64,000 nucleotides of DNA from Vibrio rhodolitus (GTDB lineage: Bacteria; Pseudomonadota; Gammaproteobacteria; Enterobacterales; Vibrionaceae): assembly GCF_003350325.1 (NCBI RefSeq), contig NZ_QLYZ01000003.1, positions 248,882 through 312,881 of the forward strand. The letters run 5' to 3'. The notes under the pieces were generated by a model, which had not been told where the DNA came from, ran no database searches, and saw only the letters and a list, made by a program, of their open reading frames with translations. This document shows positions 24,175 through 32,902 of the stretch, one piece after another. Within the stretch, counting starts at the first letter, position 1, and every line of letters begins with the position of its first letter. The translations under genes were made by a program, and so were the position numbers.

Positions 24175-25284
24175 TTATTTAATTTCGACTACATCGAGGC
24201 TCAGTTTCTTGTTGATGGTGTTGAGCTGCTCGCGGTAGGTAATTTTGTAGTGACCGGCTAAGCGGTTAAGGTCGACCATCACAAGCTGTGCATCAGCCCA
24301 TTGCTCTGCATGGAAATAACACAGGAACAATTGCTCTAGGCACCACTCGTCGTGAGGTTCAAAAATCAGTAGCTGTTTGATGTCATCTTCAAGCTCACCA
24401 TAGAGACCAAGCTCTGCTTTAACGCGGGCACGAATGCTAATCACGTCATAGCTCGATGGGTTAATTGTGAGGTAGTGGTTTAGCGCTTCAAGGGCTTCTT
24501 CTAAGCGACCGTTCTGGTGGGCAGAAATGCCCGCTAAACGCACCAGTTCAATTGATGACACTTGGTGTTCAAAAGCAGCGTTGATCCACTGCTCGGCTTT
24601 TTCTTTGTTGCCCAATGCGAGGTATGAACTGACAGCCGTAATGTAGGTGGAGACTAACGATTTATCGCAGGCAAAAGCTTGCTCTGCGTATTCGGCTGCC
24701 AGTTCAAAATTGCTTTCTTGATAGTAAAGACCGGCAAGGTTTTGGTAACCGCCGACAAACTTAGGGTCGATCTCTATGGCTTGTTTAAAGTGTTCAACCG
24801 CGATGTCACTTTCGCCAGTGAAAAGGTGGTTGAAGCCAAGGTGACAGTGCAGCATTGGGTTGTGAGCGTTAATGGCAATCGCTTCTTCAAGCATCGACTT
24901 TGCCATCTCATAGTCACCAAGCTGCTGATAGACCAAACCACATTTGGTTTTAAAATCATCTTCAGTCAGCTGCGACTTAAATTGGTTGGTCACGACCATG
25001 GCAAGCTGGCACATCTGAGCTGCCATAAGGGTTTCAAACAGAAACTGCACTTGAGGTTTCGCAAGCTCAAGGTTTTCTAACTGCTCACTGAGTACCAGCG
25101 TAAAGCTTTCATGCTCGAGCCAATCGGTTTTATTGTGATCAGGTTTTTCATCCGCTTTGGCAAATTGAGCTGAGAGAAACATCAAGCGGTCGTTGAGCTT
25201 TGGCTCAATGGTTTCGATTGATGGAAGGGAAGCGATGTGGCTATTGAGGTATTGGTAAAGTTCAAGCCATTTACTGCTGATCAT
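24175..25284 (-). CDS. TPR-repeat cytoplasmic protein, first gene of the dehalogenase operon
   Basis: 369 residues with no signal or membrane segment. At least five tetratricopeptide repeats are visible from about residue 110, e.g. CGLVYQQLGDYEMAKSMLEE, CHLGFNHLFTGESDIAVEHF, QNLAGLYYQESNFELAAEYA, ISAHQNGRLEEALEALNHYL. The N-terminal third is helical and unassigned. It ends 20 bp before rdhA and has AGGAC 9 bases before its ATG. TPR proteins bind partners. A dedicated folding or cofactor-loading chaperone for the Tat-exported dehalogenase, a job done in other organisms by the trigger-factor-like PceT, is an attractive but unproven role. Confidence 0.85.
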   Translation of the reverse strand: MISSKWLELYQYLNSHIASLPSIETIEPKLNDRLMFLSAQFAKADEKPDHNKTDWLEHESFTLVLSEQLENLELAKPQVQFLFETLMAAQMCQLAMVVTNQFKSQLTEDDFKTKCGLVYQQLGDYEMAKSMLEEAIAINAHNPMLHCHLGFNHLFTGESDIAVEHFKQAIEIDPKFVGGYQNLAGLYYQESNFELAAEYAEQAFACDKSLVSTYITAVSSYLALGNKEKAEQWINAAFEHQVSSIELVRLAGISAHQNGRLEEALEALNHYLTINPSSYDVISIRARVKAELGLYGELEDDIKQLLIFEPHDEWCLEQLFLCYFHAEQWADAQLVMVDLNRLAGHYKITYREQLNTINKKLSLDVVEIK

Positions 25285-25311
25285 GAATAACGTCCTACTT
25301 AAATTTCAGCG

Positions 25312-25377
25312 CTAATATTCAGCATTCGGTAAATGGTCAAAAGGTAGTTTTTTACCCTAAAGTGGTAGAAATCTACC
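25312..25377 (-). promoter_or_regulatory. Dehalogenase promoter with two palindromic boxes 21 bp apart
   Basis: Reading leftward: box 1 GGTAGATTTCTACC (25377-25364), box 2 GGTAAAAAACTACC (25356-25343), -35 TTGACC (25340-25335), 17-bp spacer, -10 TATTAG (25317-25312). The boxes repeat with a period of exactly 21 bp, two helical turns, and abut the -35, the place for a class II activator. The AraC protein encoded at the far end of the cluster is the candidate. The assignment of promoter elements is by eye. Confidence 0.65.
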
Positions 25378-25391
25378 CTTTGAAAGCAAAC

Positions 25392-25405
25392 ATGATTTTG
25401 ATCAA
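25392..25405. promoter_or_regulatory. FNR-like site upstream of the dehalogenase promoter
   Basis: ATGATTTTGATCAA matches the FNR consensus TTGAT-N4-ATCAA at 9 of 10 specified bases. It is centred about 93 bp before the inferred transcription start. Anaerobic control would suit a respiratory dehalogenase. Confidence 0.55.
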
Positions 25406-25435
25406 ATCGTACGGTGTGATGTAAATTGGATTTTT

Positions 25436-25463
25436 CCTCGCCGCTCCAGAACGGTCGGCGAGG
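25436..25463. other. G+C-rich hairpin between rarD-like gene and dehalogenase promoter
   Basis: Perfect 8-bp stem CCTCGCCG/CGGCGAGG with 12-base loop. The T-run is on the wrong side for leftward termination of the permease gene, so its role is open. Confidence 0.5.
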
Positions 25464-25550
25464 GAAGGGATGATTAAGTGAAATAAGTCAGCGTGTTTTG
25501 AGGCATTAGTGGCGCTGTTTATAAGCACCGGTTATTTCTATTTTTCCCAT

Positions 25551-26459
25551 TTATGTACGTAAGGCACGGCTACTTCTCATGCGTTTATAGCCATCGGCAA
25601 CCAGAGCAACCAGCGCAAAAATGATAAATAGATAGGTTGGCATTTCGTTTAGCGCAATGGTGTCACCAATCAGTAAACCAACAATAAAAATAAACGTCGG
25701 CTCGACATAACCTAGCAGACCAAATAGCGACACGGTGAGCTTAGAATAAGCGTATAAATAGAGCAGCATTGGCGTTACCGCCACGACAGCCAAACCAACA
25801 TAGTAGAAGTAAGTACTTACTGGTAAATGTAAGAAATATTCGACTGGGTAGAGGAAGAACATACCCGCGATGGCAAAGGGCAGCAGGATAATATGGTCAA
25901 CCGCCAAGCCAACATCGGCTGCCAGTGGAATTGATTTGCGGTTGATAAAATAGAGCGGGTAACCCAGCGCCACTACAAGTACTACCCAAGAGACACCGGA
26001 TGAAAGTGCGTAGGCCCAAATGGTGCCGAGCAGTGCGAATAGACACGCTACTTTTTGTAGCCGAGTCAGGCTCTCTTGATAAACAAAACGCCCCACCAAA
26101 ACCATTACTATCGGCAGGGTGAAGTAACCCAGTGCAAGGTTTAACGTCTCGCCGTTAGCGGGTGCCCACACAAACAGCCAATATTGCGGTGCGACCAAAA
26201 TGGCAGAGAGTAGGTATCTGCCCCACTGTTTGCGCTCTTTTAACGCCTCGATAAGCAAAGGTAAGCGCTTGGTAAGCAAAAGCAGCGCACCAAACAGCAA
26301 GGTACTCCAGAAAATACGTTGTACCGCCAACCAATGACTGTCACCGCCAGCAATTAGACTCGGCGCCATATCTGGTTGCAGTTGAACGTACGCCGGGATT
26401 AAGGCAAACAGCAGCGAGCATAAAATAGATGCCGAAACGCCTTTGGATTGTTCGGACAT
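25551..26459 (-). CDS. RarD-like EamA/DMT-superfamily permease
   Basis: About 302 residues and ten predicted membrane segments in two EamA-like halves. It aligns with E. coli RarD over its length (ILCSLLFALIPAYVQL, QRIFWSTLLFGALLLL, PQYWLFVWAPANGETLNLAL, GYFTLPIVMVLVGRF, GYVEPTFIFIVGLLIGD). RarD-type proteins are named for chloramphenicol sensitivity, but their natural substrate is unclear; metabolite export is likely. The ATG of MSEQSKG (26459) is preferred; an ATG at 26483 adds eight residues. Neither has a clear ribosome site. Monocistronic. Confidence 0.85.
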   Translation of the reverse strand: MSEQSKGVSASILCSLLFALIPAYVQLQPDMAPSLIAGGDSHWLAVQRIFWSTLLFGALLLLTKRLPLLIEALKERKQWGRYLLSAILVAPQYWLFVWAPANGETLNLALGYFTLPIVMVLVGRFVYQESLTRLQKVACLFALLGTIWAYALSSGVSWVVLVVALGYPLYFINRKSIPLAADVGLAVDHIILLPFAIAGMFFLYPVEYFLHLPVSTYFYYVGLAVVAVTPMLLYLYAYSKLTVSLFGLLGYVEPTFIFIVGLLIGDTIALNEMPTYLFIIFALVALVADGYKRMRSSRALRT

Positions 26460-26617
26460 CAAATGGTTATATTTATTAAACATGATTGAAAATGCATCAT
26501 TAAGAGATCTGCCGCTACTTTGGCGATTTAGACAGAAATAGGCAACAAAAAACCTTTGGCTGCAGCAGTAATAATTCTCTATCTCTGAGAATAAACCAAA
26601 TTTGAGCTCCGCTTATT

Positions 26618-26646
26618 ATTACAAATGCGTAATAGTTATTTGTAAT
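26618..26646. promoter_or_regulatory. Inverted repeat upstream of the NDH-2-like gene
   Basis: ATTACAAAT and ATTTGTAAT are perfect 9-bp arms across 11 bases, in an A+T-rich 281-bp divergent region. GATTATCATTTTC just downstream resembles part of a Fur site, too weakly to call. Confidence 0.45.
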
Positions 26647-26764
26647 TTTAGTCGATTATCATTTTCTACGTCATCAATATAATGCCCTCATTCAAATTTA
26701 GCGACCCTGCGTATTTTCGGGGCGCATTCTATTTTATCTGTGTAGACAGAATGGGGAGAGTACG

Positions 26765-27997
26765 ATGTCAAAAATCGTTGTTGTCGGAGGCGGTGCGGCA
26801 GGTCTTGAGTTAGTTACCCGTCTTGGGAAGAGTTTTGCGCGTCGTAATCAACACCAAGTGGTTTTAGTTGAACCAGCGAGCCACCACTATTGGAAACCGC
26901 GTTTGCATGAGATTGCTGCGGGTACTTTTGATGATGAGCTCGATGCTGTTAGTTATTTGCAACACTCATATTGCAACCAATATGAGTATGTACAAGCGGC
27001 AATGACATCCTTAAATCGCCAAGATAAAACCATTCAAATCCGCAATGTTGACGGTGAGAGCTCGAACCTAAGTTACGACTACCTGGTTATCGCTGTCGGT
27101 GCAGTGAGTAATGACTTTAAAACCCAAGGTGTGGGCGAGCATTGTTTGTTCCTTGATTCGGCTGAGCAAGCAAAACAGGCTTGGGATCAGATCAATCCGC
27201 TTTTAAGACGCCATGGTGAGCAGCATGTTTCGATTGTAGGCGCAGGGGCAACTGGCGTTGAACTGGCGGCAGAGCTTGCCAAAGTGAGCGCGAAATTAGC
27301 CCGCTATCGCCAGAACAATAAACTTAATATCACTTTGATTGAAGCGGCTGAGCGCGTATTGCCAGCTGGTCCTGAGTGCATGTCTGCTAAGGTGCTTAAG
27401 GCGTTGACCAAACTTGGCGTTAATGTTCGCACCAATGTGCGTATTAACCGAGCTGAGCAAGGCAAGTTGATCACTTCTGAGGGCGAAGTGATTGGTTCGG
27501 ATCTGCAACTTTGGGCGGCTGGCATTAAATGCGCGCCTTGGCTAAGTCAGCTTGATGGTTTGGAAACCAACCGCTTAAACCAACTCAAAGTTGATGCGAC
27601 CTTGCGCACAACGCTTGATGATGCCGTGTTTGTGATTGGTGACAGCGCAGAGTGTCCACAAGCGGATGGTAGTTTTGTGCCGCCACGCGCGCAGGCTGCC
27701 AATCAGGCGGCAGGGCATCTTGCTACGCAGCTTAAGCGCCTGCTAAAAGGTAAGACGATTAAGCCATTTGTCTTTCATGATGGTGGTATGGTGATTGCGG
27801 TAGGGCATGACTATGCGGTTGGTGCGCTACTAAACAACAAACTTGTTTTGCGAGGTCGTCTGGTTCGTAATTTGTATGACACCATCTTCCGCCTTCATCA
27901 GCGCATTTTGTTCGGCTGGGGTCGAGTGACGGCGTTGGTGGTACTTAAACGTGTCAAAGGTTCGTTGAATTCTTTCTACAAACACAATATTTCGTAA
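26765..27997 (+). CDS. NDH-2-like NAD(P)/FAD-dependent oxidoreductase
   Basis: 410-residue flavoprotein of the type II NADH dehydrogenase family. The FAD-binding motif is KIVVVGGGAAGLELVTRLG (N-terminus); a second Rossmann motif for NADH is VSIVGAGATGVELAAELAKV (about 158-177). WKPRLHEIAAGT, AVFVIGDSAECP and PPRAQAANQAAGHLATQLKR are NDH-2 hallmarks. It should pass electrons from NADH to quinone without pumping protons. It is shorter than E. coli Ndh (434) and has a basic, partly hydrophobic C-terminus (RLHQRILFGWGRVTALVVLK) that could bind the membrane. GGGGAG lies 7 bases before the ATG. Confidence 0.88.
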   Translation: MSKIVVVGGGAAGLELVTRLGKSFARRNQHQVVLVEPASHHYWKPRLHEIAAGTFDDELDAVSYLQHSYCNQYEYVQAAMTSLNRQDKTIQIRNVDGESSNLSYDYLVIAVGAVSNDFKTQGVGEHCLFLDSAEQAKQAWDQINPLLRRHGEQHVSIVGAGATGVELAAELAKVSAKLARYRQNNKLNITLIEAAERVLPAGPECMSAKVLKALTKLGVNVRTNVRINRAEQGKLITSEGEVIGSDLQLWAAGIKCAPWLSQLDGLETNRLNQLKVDATLRTTLDDAVFVIGDSAECPQADGSFVPPRAQAANQAAGHLATQLKRLLKGKTIKPFVFHDGGMVIAVGHDYAVGALLNNKLVLRGRLVRNLYDTIFRLHQRILFGWGRVTALVVLKRVKGSLNSFYKHNIS

Positions 27998-28181
27998 TCG
28001 TTATACTCTTGGTTCTTGAAGTGGCGTGGGCATTAATGGTCGTTTAAAGCGGCTGGCTATATTGACGCGACCTTCAAGTTGTTTGGGTAAATCAGTTTGC
28101 ATTGATCTTAAAGAGAGTTGAGTTGTCAGCTCTCTGCTTTCTCGTTCCATCCGGAACAACATAACTTCGGAACAAACAACC

Positions 28182-29474
28182 ATGTGGAATAAATTACGCT
28201 CATCTTTACCACTTCAGTTGGTCGTTGCAGCTTTGGCAGCTTGGCTCGCCTCGAACTTGTTCACTAACGGTGGTGATGTCGCAAACCAAGCTTGGTTTGA
28301 GTTCATTACTCTCGGTAAAACGCTCTACTTGGGGCTACTCAAAATGGTGGTGGGTATTGTGGTGATGCTGTCTCTACTGCAAGGCATTACTAGTATCGGC
28401 TCAACCATGCGCTTAAAGAAGATTGGCTATACCACGATTATGTTTTATAGCTTCACCAGCGTTTTGGCGATAGGTTTAGGGCTTGGCTCGGCATTGCTGC
28501 TGCCAGCTTGGCAACCATTAGCTGCACCGGTAGAAGTGGCAGAAGGAGTCACACTAATTAGCTCAGATGCCGCTGGTGGCGGTGCAATTGCGAGCAAATT
28601 GCTTGATATGGCGTTGGTTAACCCTGTTGCTGCGCTAGCACAAGGTAATCTGCTGGCGATTGTGGTGTTTTCGATAATCCTTGGGGTAGCTCTACTTTCT
28701 GCTTTGCCAGAAAAACACCCTTTGTTTGAGGTGCTGTCTGGGCTTAATAGCGGAGTCAACAAAGCCGTGAGTGCAATTGTTCGCTTAGCACCGCTGGCGG
28801 TATTTTCGATTGTGTTTGAGTTTTCGGTTGCGGGGAACGATGGCTTATTTCAGCAGTTGTTGATGTTTGCGCTCCTCGTGTTTGTACTCACCGTAATTCA
28901 CGGTGCCATTGTGCTACCAAGTATCGCAAAACTTGCTACCGGCATCAGTATTCGCCGTTTGTTTAAAGCGTTATCAGCACCAATGGCGATGGCGTTTGCA
29001 ACTTCATCTAGTTCAGCAACATTGCCACTCTCAATGCAAACCGCAGAGAATGAACTCGGTGTATCGCAAAGCACCAGCAGTATGGTACTGCCTCTTGGCG
29101 CGGTAATGAATATGGATGGTACCGCGCTGTTTGAAGGTGTGGCGGCGATATTCTTAGCTCAGTTATTTGGCGTGGATTTGACCACCTCGGGCTTGGTGAT
29201 GATTTTCATTATGGCGATGGTGTCATCAATCGGTGCGCCTGGCATGCCTTCAGGCTCTATGTCTGGCATGCAAATGGTGTTGCTGGCTGCGGGTATCCCG
29301 CTTGAAGCGATTGCGATTTTGCTCATTATTGAACGCCCGTTAGATACCTTCCGCACCGCGGTGAATGTTGAAGGAGACTTGATTGCGTCATTAGTGATAG
29401 ACAAGTGGACTGCGGCTAAACCCGCAGCATTGTCAGATGAAGCTGGTTGGCGCGCTTCAAGTGAGCTTTGCTAG
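28182..29474 (+). CDS. DAACS-family sodium:dicarboxylate/amino-acid symporter
   Basis: 430 residues, about eight membrane helices plus two re-entrant loops. The transport signatures are AMAFATSSSSATLPLSMQTA (serine-rich hairpin HP1), GAVMNMDGTALFEGVAAIFL (TM7 with NMDGT, cation and substrate binding) and VSSIGAPGMPSGSMSGMQMV (HP2). IIERPLDTFRTAVNVEGD matches the TM8 substrate region, where the Asp-x-x-Arg-T-x-x-N pattern contacts substrate. Likely takes up a dicarboxylate or small amino acid with sodium; the exact substrate is not determined. It is 184 bp behind the NDH-2-like gene with no obvious terminator between. Confidence 0.9.
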   Translation: MWNKLRSSLPLQLVVAALAAWLASNLFTNGGDVANQAWFEFITLGKTLYLGLLKMVVGIVVMLSLLQGITSIGSTMRLKKIGYTTIMFYSFTSVLAIGLGLGSALLLPAWQPLAAPVEVAEGVTLISSDAAGGGAIASKLLDMALVNPVAALAQGNLLAIVVFSIILGVALLSALPEKHPLFEVLSGLNSGVNKAVSAIVRLAPLAVFSIVFEFSVAGNDGLFQQLLMFALLVFVLTVIHGAIVLPSIAKLATGISIRRLFKALSAPMAMAFATSSSSATLPLSMQTAENELGVSQSTSSMVLPLGAVMNMDGTALFEGVAAIFLAQLFGVDLTTSGLVMIFIMAMVSSIGAPGMPSGSMSGMQMVLLAAGIPLEAIAILLIIERPLDTFRTAVNVEGDLIASLVIDKWTAAKPAALSDEAGWRASSELC

Positions 29475-29486
29475 TTCATTTTTGGC

Positions 29487-30314
29487 TTAATCAATAAAGT
29501 GCGATTGATAGAATTTTGGCGTCACGCAGAGCTTACGCTTAAAGTGGCGCTGAAAGTGCGCTTGATCAGAGAAGCCCAGTTCAAGTGCCACCTCTGATAT
29601 TGTATCTCCTCGCTTGAGCATATGCTTTGAGCGCTTAATTTTCTCATTCATTAAGTAGGCGTGTGGCGGTAAGCCGTATTGTTGTTTAAACGCGCGCACC
29701 AATTGATAACGACTCAATCCCACTTGCTGCGCAAGGTCATCTAGTTGATGGCTGTTGGTGACATCATCTAATAGCATCTCATGGGCAAGTTTTAGGTTAG
29801 CGCTCGTTGGGGATGGAATACGAGTTGATGGCTGGGCAAAGCAAAGCTCTACGAACTGCAAAAACTGCGTCTGCGCTTCTAATGGTGTTTCCTCGCTGTG
29901 GAGCGAGGCGAATAATTGGTTAAATTGCTTAGCAAACTGCGCTGAGCGTTCGAAGTCAGCTTTAAAAGGCGTGTAATCAAAATCTTGTTTAGGTAGGACT
30001 TCGCGCTGGAATTTCGCCATCTCTAAGGCATCGACAAATAACATCCGATATGACCATTTGCTTGCGCCATCTGCGCTTTGCTCAGGGTTGCAGGAATGGA
30101 TATCAACCGGATTGATAGTGACAACATCGCCTTGACGGATTTGGTTGCTCCGCTGCTGATTGAAGTAGCTGGCATTGCCGCTATCAATAATGCCAAACGA
30201 GAACTCATCGTGTGAGTGGGCTTCGTAACAGGCGTTACTTTGATCGGCGATTCGCAACTCGATCCACGGCAGTAGGGTACTTTTTTTAAACGTGACGGTG
30301 TTGTCTGCTTTCAT
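29487..30314 (-). CDS. AraC-family regulator
   Basis: 275 residues. The N-terminal AraC-binding cupin (EAHSHDEFSFGIIDSGNASY, GDVVTINPVDIHSCNPE) precedes two C-terminal HTH motifs: QLDDLAQQVGLSRYQLVRAF and TISEVALELGFSDQAHFQRH, with FKRKLCVTPKFYQ. AAAGGATT directly precedes the ATG. It is transcribed in the same direction as the LysE gene at 30985, which starts upstream and ends 77 bp before it; AraC-LysE pairs of this type are common and suggest that it controls the exporter. Confidence 0.9.
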   Translation of the reverse strand: MKADNTVTFKKSTLLPWIELRIADQSNACYEAHSHDEFSFGIIDSGNASYFNQQRSNQIRQGDVVTINPVDIHSCNPEQSADGASKWSYRMLFVDALEMAKFQREVLPKQDFDYTPFKADFERSAQFAKQFNQLFASLHSEETPLEAQTQFLQFVELCFAQPSTRIPSPTSANLKLAHEMLLDDVTNSHQLDDLAQQVGLSRYQLVRAFKQQYGLPPHAYLMNEKIKRSKHMLKRGDTISEVALELGFSDQAHFQRHFKRKLCVTPKFYQSHFID

Positions 30315-30391
30315 AATCCTTTGTAACTCGCTGTTTCTTTCCTTACAAGGCGTCTTTTGCCAAAAGAATCACTCTGATAAACGCAGGTAAG

Positions 30392-30985
30392 CTACAGCCA
30401 AATCATGCTTACGGACGCGGCTAATAAACCTGCCATTACTTTATTAAATTGCAGCTGGTTCGTCGAGTTTTGTAAAAAATTAGTTAACAAGCGTCCCAGC
30501 GCAGCCCATAAGCCAACGCCTAATAGGCAAGCAAATAGCGAGATGGTGGTAAATGAGGTCAGCATCCAGTCTTGGTTGTGTTGACCAATCACATACAAGC
30601 TGACACCAGAGATGGCAACTAACCACGCTTTTGGATTAATGATCTGCGTGACCGCGCCGCTCCAAAAACCTGCCAGTTTGTCGTTCTCAGTACGCATATT
30701 AGCTGCCGGTGCAGTGAAGATCTTATAGGCGAGGTAGAGAATAAATACACTACCTAACGATTGCATCACCAACTGTAGCTTAGGTAAGGCTGCGGTGATT
30801 GAATGCATCAGAGAGCCTGATAAAAACACTACTAACGCGTAGGCAACTGATGCCCCAGTGACATAAAGTAGCGCGGTGCGCATCCCTTGGTTCATTGCGG
30901 TGCTGGTGGCAATTAGGTTAACCGGTCCTGGGGTAACCGCGCCGACGATGGCAAAGATCATCATCGCGATGAGCTGGCTTAACAT
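30392..30985 (-). CDS. LysE/RhtB-family amino-acid exporter
   Basis: 197 residues with six predicted membrane helices. The N-terminal motif AIVGAVTPGPVNLIATSTAM, GMRTALLYVTGASVAYALVV and the central GAVTQIINPKAWLVAISGVS are diagnostic of the LysE/RhtB family, which exports amino acids and related small molecules. The start is fixed by GAGGAG 7 bases upstream. Downstream on the same strand is an AraC regulator, probably co-transcribed. Substrate unknown. The 223-bp region upstream, shared with ybiT, holds no clear operator. Confidence 0.9.
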   Translation of the reverse strand: MLSQLIAMMIFAIVGAVTPGPVNLIATSTAMNQGMRTALLYVTGASVAYALVVFLSGSLMHSITAALPKLQLVMQSLGSVFILYLAYKIFTAPAANMRTENDKLAGFWSGAVTQIINPKAWLVAISGVSLYVIGQHNQDWMLTSFTTISLFACLLGVGLWAALGRLLTNFLQNSTNQLQFNKVMAGLLAASVSMIWL

Positions 30986-31208
30986 AACGTATCTCCTCTT
31001 GTTAAAAGCAAGAGTAAGCGAAGCGGTTGGGGAATTATTGAACGTTATTGCAGCCCACGCTTGTCAGCCTTGTGATGCGCTTTTTAGTGATCTCTATCAC
31101 CTTTAGCTATAGAATAGCGCACCCACTCAAATAGACCTTTTCAAACAGTATCTCGAAAGTGAATTAAGAGCTTGTTGTTGAAGGCAAATTTACCTCGAGG
31201 ATACAGTT

Positions 31209-32813
31209 GTGATTAGTACAAATAACATCACCATGCAGTTTGGTGCTGAGCCGCTATTTGAAAATATTTCGGCGAAATTCGGCAATGGCAACCGCTATGG
31301 TCTGATTGGCGCCAATGGTTGCGGTAAGTCGACGTTTATGAAGATCCTAAGTGGCGCGTTGATGCCAAGCTCAGGAAACGTTTCGATTACACCAGGACTA
31401 AAACTGGGCGTTTTGAGCCAAGATCAGTTCGCCTTTGAACAGTACAGCGTGATTGACGCTGTGATCATGGGTGACCGCAAACTGTGGGAAGTCAAACAAG
31501 AGCGTGACCGCATCTACTCTTTGCCTGAAATGAGTGAAGAAGATGGCATGAAAGTAGCGGAACTTGAAAGCGAATTTGCTGAGATGGATGGTTACACCGC
31601 AGAGGCTCGCGCAGGCGATATCCTACTGCAAGCGGGTATTGAAGAAGAATTCCACTTCGGCTTAATGCAGCAAGTAGCACCGGGTTGGAAACTGCGTGTG
31701 CTATTGGCGCAGGCGCTGTTTGCTAACCCTGATATTCTGCTGCTGGACGAACCAACCAACAACTTGGATATCCATACCATCAACTGGCTGGCAGAAGAGC
31801 TTAATCAGCGTAAATGTACGATGATCATTATCTCGCACGACCGCCACTTCCTTAACTCGGTTTGTACCCACATGGCAGACATCGACTATGGTGAGCTGCG
31901 CATTTACCCGGGTAACTATGAGTACTTCCTGGAAGCATCGGGTCTACGCCGTGAGCAATTACTTGCTTCAAACGCAAAGAAAGCGGCAGAGATTAGTGAG
32001 CTGCAAGAGTTTGTTAACCGTTTCGGTGCCAACGCATCAAAAGCAAAACTGGCAAGCTCACGCGCTAAGCGTATGGATAAAATCCAGCTTGATGAAGTAA
32101 AAGCAAGTAGCCGTATTAGCCCATCGATTGACTTTGGTGAAGGTAAAAAGCTGCATCGTTTGGCGCTAGAACTGCAAGAGCTAGGTCATGGCTTTGATGG
32201 TGAAACCCTGTTCTCGGGTGGTAATTTGCTGCTGGAAGCGGGTACGCGTTTAGCGATCATCGGTGAAAACGGTGTCGGTAAAACCACCTTATTACGCTGC
32301 CTAGTTGGCGAGCTTGAACAGACTCAAGGTGTGGTGAAATGGTCTGAGAATGCGTCGATTGGTTACTGTCCACAAGACAGCACCGCTGATTTTGATAATG
32401 ACCTAACTATCTTTGAGTGGATTTCACAGTGGCGCACAGTTAAGCACAATGATTTGATGGTGCGTGCGATTCTTGGTCGTTTGTTGTTTACCGCTGATGA
32501 TGCCAATAAGAAAGCGAAAAATTGCTCAGGTGGTGAGAAAAACCGTCTATTGTTTGGTAAGTTGATGATGCAAGATATTAACGTACTGATCATGGATGAA
32601 CCAACGAACCACATGGACATGGAAGCGATTGAAGCGCTAAACAGCGCGCTGAAAAACTACCAAGGCACGCTGATTTTTGTGAGCCATGACCGTGAATTTG
32701 TTTCGTCGCTGGCAACATCGATTATTGATGTAAAAGACAACCAGCTTGTGAGCTTCCATGGTACTTTTGATGAGTACATGGACCATCAGCAAAAAATGCT
32801 TAGCGCAGCATAA
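31209..32813 (+). CDS. ybiT: ABC-F ATPase YbiT
   Basis: 534-residue cytoplasmic protein with two ABC ATPase domains and no membrane part. It matches E. coli YbiT closely (530 aa): [40 protein letters not shown] (Walker A 1), [20 protein letters not shown] (Walker B 1), a P-site linker rich in Lys/Ala ([14 protein letters not shown]), [16 protein letters not shown] (Walker A 2), [17 protein letters not shown] (signature 2). ABC-F proteins act on the ribosome E site. The start is GTG with GAGG 8 bases upstream. Confidence 0.93.
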   Translation: MISTNNITMQFGAEPLFENISAKFGNGNRYGLIGANGCGKSTFMKILSGALMPSSGNVSITPGLKLGVLSQDQFAFEQYSVIDAVIMGDRKLWEVKQERDRIYSLPEMSEEDGMKVAELESEFAEMDGYTAEARAGDILLQAGIEEEFHFGLMQQVAPGWKLRVLLAQALFANPDILLLDEPTNNLDIHTINWLAEELNQRKCTMIIISHDRHFLNSVCTHMADIDYGELRIYPGNYEYFLEASGLRREQLLASNAKKAAEISELQEFVNRFGANASKAKLASSRAKRMDKIQLDEVKASSRISPSIDFGEGKKLHRLALELQELGHGFDGETLFSGGNLLLEAGTRLAIIGENGVGKTTLLRCLVGELEQTQGVVKWSENASIGYCPQDSTADFDNDLTIFEWISQWRTVKHNDLMVRAILGRLLFTADDANKKAKNCSGGEKNRLLFGKLMMQDINVLIMDEPTNHMDMEAIEALNSALKNYQGTLIFVSHDREFVSSLATSIIDVKDNQLVSFHGTFDEYMDHQQKMLSAA

Positions 32814-32902
32814 TATCTCTGGTCGCAGCGACATAGCGACCCTATCAAATTGATTTCGGGAGGTTGAGCCTTTGTTCAGCCCCCAACAAAAAGGAAAGTT
32901 TT

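Noticed and set aside
24679-25080. 133-codon plus-strand frame opposite the TPR gene
   Set aside because: Antisense to clear TPR repeats; no domain.
25436-25463. Hairpin as terminator of the RarD-like gene
   Set aside because: The T-run lies on the wrong side for leftward transcription.
26641-26680. Fur box upstream of the NDH-2-like gene
   Set aside because: Only a partial resemblance around GATTATCATTTTC; too weak to call.
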